64,000 bases of DNA from Deltaproteobacteria bacterium (GTDB lineage Bacteria > Myxococcota_C > UBA6777). The stretch is taken from the NCBI GenBank assembly GCA_006226375.1, contig SBHC01000059.1, positions 62,001 through 126,000 on the forward strand. The letters are read 5' to 3'. Each line of letters begins with the position of its first letter. The first letter of the stretch is position 1. Below the pieces are notes generated by a model that was not told where the DNA came from, searched no databases, and saw only the letters and a program-made list of their open reading frames with translations. Below, one piece after another: positions 41,801 to 50,600 of this stretch. The translations under genes were made by a program, and so were the position numbers.

Positions 41801-44800
41801 TTATTGGGTGAAGTCGGAGTAGTAGATGTAAAGACGGATGTCATCGATGGTTGCGATGTTGATGTCTTGGTTGGCTGTTTCCGAAGCCTGGTTGAATTGA
41901 AGAACCCACTGGGAGTTACCGAGAGGGCGATCTTGCAGACGGTAGTTCTGGTAGACGTTGGGCTCAAACACCTTGGTGCCGTTGAAGTAGGGGTTGATAA
42001 CAGCTACACGTGCTGGAAGGTTGTAGTACTTCATCGTACCGTCAGCCTGACGGACGACCCCTGTTCCCTTTTGCCAAACGTACAAACGTCCGACGTCATC
42101 GCCCAATTCTCCACCCACAATCTCAGCTTCGATGTAGAGCACTTTGTGGTTGAAGGTGATGGGCGAGACCACAGAGTTGGGACCTTGCACCGCGAGGTTA
42201 AAGGCGAACGAGACGTAGCCTTCTGGAGTCAGGTTGTCGCGGGAGAGTAGCTGCTGTTGGAACTCCGCAATGCGGTCTCCCAACATTCGGGCTGACTTGT
42301 CCGGTTTGGTCTGGGCGATCTTTAAGATGTCATCGCGCAAGGAGACCACCGACACGCGGATGTCTGGCTTGCTGTTGACCTCTTCAAAGTCGCGGAAGGC
42401 TTGCTCCAGTTGGCTGGTGTAAATCTCCAGGTTTTTGTCGCCCACGCCGACCATCCGTATCAGGAACAAGTCTCCCTTTCGTTTGTAGGTCGTGCCCGTG
42501 TAGTACTCGTAGATTAAGGTGGTGCGGTACGCCTCTTGAAGAGCGCGTTGGAACGTACGTTCTGCCGCAATCACCGAGTCATTCTTGTAGATCCGGGTGT
42601 TGGGGTCGTTTTGCGCGGCCTGTACGCGGGTGAGGAGCGTAACGGCTTCTTCACGGTCACGTTGCAGGCGACGAGCTTCGTTCTTCAACTGTTGGATTTG
42701 GGAGGCCGCTCGTTGCATCTCCAATTGAATCTGCAAAGTTTGCAGCTCAAACGAGCCAAGCTGCAGGGTGAGCTGCGCGATGTAGTTTTGGCTGGCGATC
42801 TTCGCCACGCCGGGTTTGCCACAGTTGGGTTGATTGGGAGGACAAACTTCACAACCCACCCGAAGGTTGGACTTGGTTAACTGGTTGCCCATCACAGCCA
42901 GCTCTTTCTCCTTGTTGAGCTTGCGAATCGAAAGAATCGAAACGGCAATGGCCTGCGCAGCGATCAGCCCGGCTTTGACGGCGTTGGATGTTTTGGCAAA
43001 CTGGCAACTTCCACCTGTCGCGTCCCCGATGATAGCTTCACACTTCCAGGATGCAGCTAGCTGAATCAGGCCCATTCCAGCTTGAATCGCCTGCTGCATA
43101 ATTACCTGAGTTTCCGATACGGACTGTGATAGGTTTCGACTCTTTTCCTGGTACGTCCACACCACATCGGACAAGGCGAAGGTTGCGTTGCAGGTTCTTC
43201 GGATGCGGTCGCGTTCGTCGTCGATGCGTCGAACGATGGCGGAGCGTTGGGCCGCCAACTGTGGTACGTTGATGGCGATACGTTCCAAGGCCAGGTATGC
43301 ATCGTAGAGCGCGCTTCCTGGAACTCGACCACAAGGATTGCTCGAATAATTGGCCGCTTTGGGGTCCATGTTTCCAGGGATGGCCGGGAGTATCTGGTCT
43401 CCGACCTGGATCGTGCCGCAAATCTCTCCCAGCTGAGTGTTGTACGACGTCTGGATCTTGGCCAACTCACTTTGGAACAGCGCAGCCTGGGTGTCATACG
43501 CCCGGTTGAATTGTGTGGCGATGCTTTCTTTGTCCTTCGCATTGAACACTGCTTGTTTGAGCGTTCCCAGCGAGACCTCAAACGCGTTGGTTCGGAGAGT
43601 CGCGCTGGAGTAGCGGTCCAGGGCAGGGAAGGGGATGGTGTTGGGAGGCAGACCAAACAAGTCCTCCTGTCGTGAAACCTGAGCGTAGGTTTCTTTCATA
43701 TCGAGGAGGGCGGCGCTGTAGGTTCGGCTGATGTCGCGAATGATGATGCGCAGCTGATCCAGCTTGTCGGGACCAAGAGTCAGCATGAGCTGCTTGAGCA
43801 GGCTGGTAATGACCATCATCTCGATGTATGCGGAGATATAAGCACGTTCCAGAACATGCTTGGCCAAGTCGAGCCGGTTCATCGTGTGGTACTTTTTGGC
43901 GATGGTACTCCAAGAGCGCGTCTTGCGACTGGCTGCCAACATGACCTTTTGGAACAAGCTGGTGACAGAGTCGAGGTTGAGGAACCCGGCTTCTGCAGAG
44001 GCAAAGGAGGAGGCAAAGACCCCGGTCTGGCGGTAGAATCGATCCAGCACCGACTGGTAGTATTGGGTCGATGCATATAGCTGCATCATCTCATAGCCAA
44101 GGGTTCCTGAAAGTTGAATGCCATTGGGCTCCAACAACTCTCCAGGGAAGGTGTATTGACGTGTGGCTGCGAGATCGAAACGTCCGGACAATGCTTGGGT
44201 ATAGGCTTCGTCGCCGAGCATGATCCGTAACTCTGCGTTTAACGTTTCAAAGCCATAGTGGGTCAGCACTACGCCGTTGGAGGTGGTGTTGGTGAAGGAG
44301 AACGTCTTCTTCAGGAAGGTTTGGAGGAGACTTTTCATCTCCGTCGAGAGACGCTGCCGCAACGTTCCTGTGGAATGAACATGCTCCAAGCAGTTGATGC
44401 GTTCGGCCAGAGCTTCGATGCCTTTTGGATCGTAACAATAAGGGGTATTGGCGTTGCTCTGGCAAATGACCGGAGTGAAGCCGATGTTTTGGCCCGAGCG
44501 ATTGACAAACTTAAGCCGGTAGCGAAACGCCTGTTTGATGTCGTCTTCGATCGGTGCATAGGGCGAAATGTACTTGCTGCCGGTGCTCTTCTTGTAGAAG
44601 ACTTTGCCTCGACGGAGGTCGTTGGGGTCGTCACAGAAGAGCTGGTTGGTTCCTTTGCAGCGATATGGGACATCCAAGCGGAATCCTATGGTGCTGTTCG
44701 TCAGTTGCCCTAGCTTTTGTTTGCAGGTTCCTTTCGCCTGGCATCCTTCGGCACGGAGTGTGGCTGCGCTGATGTCGGGCAAGGCAAAAAAGGTAACCTT

Positions 44801-47548
44801 GCTGGATGCAGGGCAAGCTTTGGGACTAGCAACGGGTCCTCCATCAAATTGACCGGTGTCCTCGCAAAAGTAGTGGATGTAAAACGTTTTACCATTGTCG
44901 GTGTAGGAAAACTCTAGCTGTCCTTGGACGTCTCTTCCTTCGACGCCCATCGCGGGGTCGCTGCTGATGGACGCCGTTTGCCCAGTGATAAGAACCGAGA
45001 CAAGGTCGTTCAACTGCTGGGCTGTTGCGCTGGCAAGGACCGAAGGAGTCGTTACGGTGAAGCCCAATGCTTGGGTCAGAATACCAGGAGTGCATGTCAA
45101 CGGGAGCAGCTGGCTGGAAGAGAGGCACTCCCCGTTTTGACAGGCCTGGCCTTGCGAACAGTCTGCGTGGGATGTGCAAGCGGTTACACTCGGAGCGGTC
45201 GTTCCTTGGGTGTTGAAATCTTGGATGGGTTGTTCGATTCGCTCCAACAGAAGGTAACCATAGCGTACGAGCTTTTGGTTGAGGTTCTTGTCGGTGGTTG
45301 AGGGAAGGAAGCTCGGGAAGGTCTCCTTCACCAGGACAAGCATGATCCGGTTTTGGTACAGCATGCCATCCACGAGCGAAAGGGTGCGTCGTAGACCTCG
45401 TCCATTCGGGACAGGATTGGCGCTGCTCAAGCTTTGGTTGTACTGCTCCACTTGGGCTTTTTCGTCTTGGGTGGCTCCGGTCTTCGGCTGCACTGGGACG
45501 TTCTTGGTGCGGCACGCGTAACGGGCTCGAATGAGGTCTTGGAAAGGAGAAGTTCCACCCAGGAAGTCAAGCAACAGCCAGGGAAGGGTAACCTTTGCTT
45601 CTGTGGTTGTGTCGGTGCAGCCCTGGTTCTCGCCAACTTCGTAGCGGCCTCCCATCACAATGGTGGAGTCCAAAGACTTCAGATAGCTCTTCACCTGCTG
45701 GCCAGGGACATCGTTGAACACCAACTGTATGCTCGGGTTCCCCGGATACTGGAGCGCTTCTTGGGAGACAATGCGACCGGAGAGGAGGTTGCCGGGCTTT
45801 TCTTCCAGATCGATGGTGAAGTCCAGAGCTGACACTCCAGACGGTGGGGGCGATTGCTTCCGACTGCTGGTCAGTAACTCATAGCCATTGGACGATGAGA
45901 AGGGATAACAAGCTAAATCCGTGGAATTGGTCTGACTGTACAGACGCTGGCACTCTTCCTGGGTTTGCTTGTTGTCCCAGGTCTTGTCTTGCAACGATTG
46001 GAGCACAGCTTGTAACTTCTCAAACGATAGCTGGTTGCGCTTGAACAAGAGCCACTGTTGGAGCAGCGCGTTCTTGAGATCCGTCGCTTTGAGGTTGCCA
46101 TCGTTGGGGAACTTGTCTGCGTTGGTGTCGTCGAAGTTACCGAACGAATAGAGGCGGCCTCTCCAACGTCCGGCTGCGCTCTGGTGATAGCGAACCTGGA
46201 GGGGTTGCTTGGTCTCGTTGTTGAGGATCTCGATAGCTCCGAGGTAGCTTGTTTTTCCTGGAGGGTGCTTGTCAGCGCTCACCAAGCGCAAGATGATGCT
46301 TTGTTTGCCCTCGACCGTAACGGTGAAGGGTTCTTGGCTGGAGGGTTTGCCATCAAATTTGGTGCAAGCGCTGCGCTCTGGGTTGTAGGTTTGGCACCGC
46401 TCGATCTGGAGCCAGGATAGAGGAGTCTTTGACCCCGTATCATCCGAGGTTCGTTGGATCGTGAAAGCCACCTGGAAGTCACTTTTGTTCTCCAGGTAGA
46501 TACGTCCTGTGGGGTTATCCTTGGTCATGATGACTTCGGTCGGCGAAACGACGAACACTGCGCGGGTTCGGTTGCGCTGCGTTTGGTTCATTCGACGCGT
46601 TAGCTTGGGTTGGCACAGTCCATCACCGTCAGGGCTTTGGCTCAGGCATGACTCTGTTTTGGTACACACCGACTTGCGGACGTTGCAAGTTCGTCGACAC
46701 ACATAACGGTGGCACTGAAAGCCTGTGGGACATCCTGAGTCACTGACGCAGTTGGAGTAACATCGGCCTTCCAGGCAGGTTTGCCAATCGGGACACTCCA
46801 TGTCTCCTTTGCAGTACGGGTATTGGTTGGACGTTAATTTGCCCGCCAAATCCGTTGGGATGCAGCTTCCTTCGTTGCAAACCTGTCCTGAAGCACAACC
46901 TTCTCGTAGCTTGTACTTGGGATCACAGTAAAGGATGCTACCGTCTTCATTTTGTAAGTTACCTTCGCAAGGTGTGTAGCATTTGGGGTTTTGGGGAATG
47001 GACTTCAACACAGCCGGGTCAGCGCATCGTTTGTTGATGCACAACAACGAGCCACAGTCGGCGTCTGCGTTGCAGTTGCAGCCCAGAGTTTGGCCTTTTT
47101 CACAGGGGATACAGGTGGTGCTGCCGTTGTTGGATATCTCGCAGCGGTTGTTCACATCACAGGTGTTGTTGCCATAACAGGAGCAATGGCTTTGGCCTTC
47201 GCAGCCTTGGCACGTTCCGTTGGTGCACTTGAGCGCGCCTTGGCAGGTGTTGCCTTGCTCGCAAGCACAGCCCGCCGTACCTGCGGGGCAAACCTGACAA
47301 ATGCCGTTGGTGCAGCGCAAGCCAGCGTCACAAACGTCAGACGCTCGGCACCGACAGGCGGCAGTTCCCGCGTCACAAGCAGGTTTGGGTGGTGCTGTGT
47401 CTTGAGGAGGTCCAGCGTCCTGGTTGGTAACAGGTCCTTCACGCTGAGGTGGTGGAGGTTCTGGGCCAGGTTGCTGTGGTCCACATCCCGTCAAGGTAAG
47501 ACCCACCAGCAGCAGGATACAAACAAAGAAGGTAGTACAATGTCTCAC
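41801..47548 (-). CDS. Giant lipoprotein, paralogue B: Cys-rich head, long helical body, beta C-terminus
   Basis: This 1915-residue lipoprotein (lipobox LTGC) starts at GTG 47548, after GGAGAG. The first ~330 residues are Cys-rich ('CDAGLRCTNGICQVCPAGTAGCACEQGNTC'). A beta-rich part of about 500 residues follows, then a long alpha-helical body. In it, amphipathic helices flank a hydrophobic stretch 'AVKAGLIAAQAIAVSILSI' (near 42920-42985), preceded by a Cys pair 'KCEAIIGDATGGSC'. The last ~130 residues are a beta domain with 'FNHKVLYIEAEIVGGELGDDVGRLY'. It is a full-length paralogue of the upstream gene, including 'FGLPPNTIPFPALDR' in both. The architecture recalls alpha-pore-forming or Tc-type toxins, but this is only a shape argument. 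Confidence 0.85.
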   Translation of the reverse strand: MRHCTTFFVCILLLVGLTLTGCGPQQPGPEPPPPQREGPVTNQDAGPPQDTAPPKPACDAGTAACRCRASDVCDAGLRCTNGICQVCPAGTAGCACEQGNTCQGALKCTNGTCQGCEGQSHCSCYGNNTCDVNNRCEISNNGSTTCIPCEKGQTLGCNCNADADCGSLLCINKRCADPAVLKSIPQNPKCYTPCEGNLQNEDGSILYCDPKYKLREGCASGQVCNEGSCIPTDLAGKLTSNQYPYCKGDMECPDWQTCLEGRCYSNCVSDSGCPTGFQCHRYVCRRTCNVRKSVCTKTESCLSQSPDGDGLCQPKLTRRMNQTQRNRTRAVFVVSPTEVIMTKDNPTGRIYLENKSDFQVAFTIQRTSDDTGSKTPLSWLQIERCQTYNPERSACTKFDGKPSSQEPFTVTVEGKQSIILRLVSADKHPPGKTSYLGAIEILNNETKQPLQVRYHQSAAGRWRGRLYSFGNFDDTNADKFPNDGNLKATDLKNALLQQWLLFKRNQLSFEKLQAVLQSLQDKTWDNKQTQEECQRLYSQTNSTDLACYPFSSSNGYELLTSSRKQSPPPSGVSALDFTIDLEEKPGNLLSGRIVSQEALQYPGNPSIQLVFNDVPGQQVKSYLKSLDSTIVMGGRYEVGENQGCTDTTTEAKVTLPWLLLDFLGGTSPFQDLIRARYACRTKNVPVQPKTGATQDEKAQVEQYNQSLSSANPVPNGRGLRRTLSLVDGMLYQNRIMLVLVKETFPSFLPSTTDKNLNQKLVRYGYLLLERIEQPIQDFNTQGTTAPSVTACTSHADCSQGQACQNGECLSSSQLLPLTCTPGILTQALGFTVTTPSVLASATAQQLNDLVSVLITGQTASISSDPAMGVEGRDVQGQLEFSYTDNGKTFYIHYFCEDTGQFDGGPVASPKACPASSKVTFFALPDISAATLRAEGCQAKGTCKQKLGQLTNSTIGFRLDVPYRCKGTNQLFCDDPNDLRRGKVFYKKSTGSKYISPYAPIEDDIKQAFRYRLKFVNRSGQNIGFTPVICQSNANTPYCYDPKGIEALAERINCLEHVHSTGTLRQRLSTEMKSLLQTFLKKTFSFTNTTSNGVVLTHYGFETLNAELRIMLGDEAYTQALSGRFDLAATRQYTFPGELLEPNGIQLSGTLGYEMMQLYASTQYYQSVLDRFYRQTGVFASSFASAEAGFLNLDSVTSLFQKVMLAASRKTRSWSTIAKKYHTMNRLDLAKHVLERAYISAYIEMMVITSLLKQLMLTLGPDKLDQLRIIIRDISRTYSAALLDMKETYAQVSRQEDLFGLPPNTIPFPALDRYSSATLRTNAFEVSLGTLKQAVFNAKDKESIATQFNRAYDTQAALFQSELAKIQTSYNTQLGEICGTIQVGDQILPAIPGNMDPKAANYSSNPCGRVPGSALYDAYLALERIAINVPQLAAQRSAIVRRIDDERDRIRRTCNATFALSDVVWTYQEKSRNLSQSVSETQVIMQQAIQAGMGLIQLAASWKCEAIIGDATGGSCQFAKTSNAVKAGLIAAQAIAVSILSIRKLNKEKELAVMGNQLTKSNLRVGCEVCPPNQPNCGKPGVAKIASQNYIAQLTLQLGSFELQTLQIQLEMQRAASQIQQLKNEARRLQRDREEAVTLLTRVQAAQNDPNTRIYKNDSVIAAERTFQRALQEAYRTTLIYEYYTGTTYKRKGDLFLIRMVGVGDKNLEIYTSQLEQAFRDFEEVNSKPDIRVSVVSLRDDILKIAQTKPDKSARMLGDRIAEFQQQLLSRDNLTPEGYVSFAFNLAVQGPNSVVSPITFNHKVLYIEAEIVGGELGDDVGRLYVWQKGTGVVRQADGTMKYYNLPARVAVINPYFNGTKVFEPNVYQNYRLQDRPLGNSQWVLQFNQASETANQDINIATIDDIRLYIYYSDFTQ

Positions 47549-47600
47549 GACTTACTCTCCACTACATCGAGAATTCGACTCATTCGGGAAAACGAAGGTC

Positions 47601-50600
47601 TTACTTCTCTTCGGTAAAGTCGGTGTAGTAGAGATACAGGCGGATGTCGTCGACAGCGTTGAGGTTAATGTCCTGGTTGACCTTCTCCGAGACCTGGTTG
47701 ATCAGAAGCTCCCATTGGGTGTTGCCCAGAGGATAGTCGCGCAGACGGAAGTTGCGGTAGATCTCGGGGGTAAACACTTTGGTGCCGTTGAAGAATGGGT
47801 TGATCACTGCGGTACGAACGGGGAGGGTGTGGTACTTGATGTCGCCACCTTTCAAGCGAACCACTCCCGTTCCTTTGGCGCGAAGGTACAAACGACCGAC
47901 GTCGTCGCCCAACTCGCCGCCCACAATCTCAGCTTCGATGTAGAGCACTTTGTGATTGAAGGTAATGGGTGAAACGAGCGAGTCTTTGATCGACACGTTG
48001 ACGTTGAAGGGGAACGCTGTGTAGCCCTCCGTGTTCAGGTTGTTTCGGTCCGACAAGATCTTCTGGAACTCTGCGATGCGATCGCCCAGCGTTCGAGTGA
48101 CTTCCCCTCCAGGGGTCTCGACTTGGCGGGTGATCCCGAGGATGTCGTCGCGAAGGGACAGCACGGCCACGCGAATGTCTGGCTTGCTGTTGGTTTCTTC
48201 GAAGTCACGGAAGGCTTGCTCCAGATCGCTGAGGTAGGCTTCAAGGTTTTTGTCGCCGTACGCGATCATCCGAATCAGGTAGAGATCTCCCTTCTTCTTG
48301 TAGCTCGTTCCTGTGTAGTACTCGTAAATCAGGGTGGCTCGGTAGGCTTCGCGAATCGCATCTTGGAAGGTTCGTTCCGCCGAGATGATCGCGTCGTTCT
48401 TGTAGATCCTGACGTTCGGGTCGTTTTGCGCGGCCTGTACATTGATGGCGAGCTGGGTGGCTTCGTTTTGCTGGGTTTGAAGCAGACGGGCCTGTTGCTG
48501 CAATCGAATGATGTTGGAAGAGGCGATACGCAAGTCAAATTGGGCTTTTTGCGCTTCGTAGTGAAGGTTCAAGAGGGAACTCGTGAGTTCCTTGATCTTG
48601 ATGTTGCTTTCGATTTGCGCGGTGCCTTGTTGGGTGCATGTTGGCTGGCTTACATCACATGGACGACACTCGAATTGGATCTGTGTTTGCTCCAGCAAGC
48701 GTTCGTTGCGGAGGAGTTCTTCGCGTTTTTTCTTGAGGTTGTTTTCCTGGACCTTTACCGCGACCTCTTGGGCAGCGCCCAGACCGACGATGGCAATCGC
48801 AGCGACGGCAGCCGTGATGCAGTCACCCCCTGTTGCGGTACCGGCGATGAACGAACACTTAATCATCTCGGCGGCTTGGGTGAGCTGCTGTGTGATCCGG
48901 ATGGTTTGTTCGATGTCACGTTGGGTTTGTTCGATCTCCAACTGCAAGTTGTGCTGTTGTTCTCGGGCTCCCAGCGTAATGCTCGCCAACTGGAACTTGG
49001 CGTCGCAGTACTTGCGAATTCGATCGCGCTCCAGGGTGATTTGTTGGTTCAGGCTCTCTTGGGACTTTTTGATGCTCAACACGTTGATCTTCATCTTTTC
49101 GACGTCGAGCAATGCATTGTAGATGGCACCGCCGGGGATGCTTCCACAGGGGTTGGGTAAGGTGCTGGTTTGGGGTGACAGGTTGGCGTACTTGGGAATC
49201 GCCGGATACTGGCGAACTTCACCACCTGGGTCTGTCACTGTGATGCGACCGCAAAGATCGGCCAGTTGGTTTTCAAAGTTACGTTCGATGCGGACCAACT
49301 CGTTCTGGAAGCTCGCAGCGTTGGTGTCAAAGGTCCGCTTGTCCTGGATCGCAACCTGCTCTTTGTTGCGAGCGATGAACATCTTTTCCTTGGCGAACTG
49401 CAGCGCAAACTGGAACGCGTTGGTGGTTCCTGTGAGAGAGGAGAAGCGATCGAGCGCAGGGAAGGGGATGGTGTTGGGTGGCAAACCAAAGTTGTTGATG
49501 GAAAGCTGCAGCTGCTTGTAGGTCTCTTCCATGTCGAGAAGAGCGGCCTTGTACGTGAAGGAGATCTTGTCGATCTCCTGACGAACTTGGGCAAGCTGCT
49601 CTTTCTTGAGGACAAACATCAACTCTTGGAGGAGACGAGTGAGAATGGTCATCTCCATGTAGGTGGCTGCGTACGAACGGTACAACACTTGCTGCGCCAG
49701 ATCCGGGCGGTTGAGCTGGTGGTATCGCTTGGAGATCTGGCTCAAAGAGCGAGCTTTCCGTGTGGAGGCCAAAAGAAGCTTTTGGAAGTAGCTTGTGATC
49801 GAAGACACTGTGATGAACGCGGTGTCGTTTCCTTGGAAGGTTCGGCGCAAGGTGCTGGCTTGGGAGAAGAAGCGGTCGAGCACCATCTGGTAGTACTGCA
49901 CCGAGAGGTACAAGTTGTGCATCTCAAAGCCCAAGGCTCCTGAGAGGTTGATGCCGTTGGGTTCAAAGTCCACGCCTTGGAACGCGATCTGACGGGTGTT
50001 TGCGAGGTCATAGCGACTGGCGAACGAGCGCGTGTAGGCCTCGTCGCCCAACATCACTTTCAACTCGGCGTTGAGTGTTTCAAAGCCCATGGAGGTGAGG
50101 ATGTTTCCGTTTGAGATCTTGTTCTCGACGGAGAACGCGTTGGTGAGGAAGTCGCGGAGTGACCGACGCAACGTGGTGTCCAGCTTGTTGCTCAGCGTTT
50201 GGGACGCAAAGATGTACTCCAGGCAGTTCACCCGCTGCTCGATCTCTTCGATGACTTTGGGATCGTAGCAGTAAGGTGTCAGACCTGACGTTCCGCTTTG
50301 GCAGATGTCTGGGGCAAAGCCGATGTTCTTTCCTGTACGAGAGACAAACTTCAAACGATACCGGAACGCCTGGAACATGGCGTTGTTGATCTCCGCAAAC
50401 GGCGACACGTACTGGCCTGGCGTGCTCTTGCGGAAGAACAATTTGCCAATGCGGAGGTCTGTGGGGTCGTCGCAGAATAGGTTGTTCCCACCTTTGCATT
50501 GGTAGGGGACGTTCTCTCTGTAGCCTTTGTTGGAGAACTTCAGCTGTTGAAGGCGTGCGGCGCATGTTCCTTGATCCTGGCAAGCGTCGCTACGGATCGA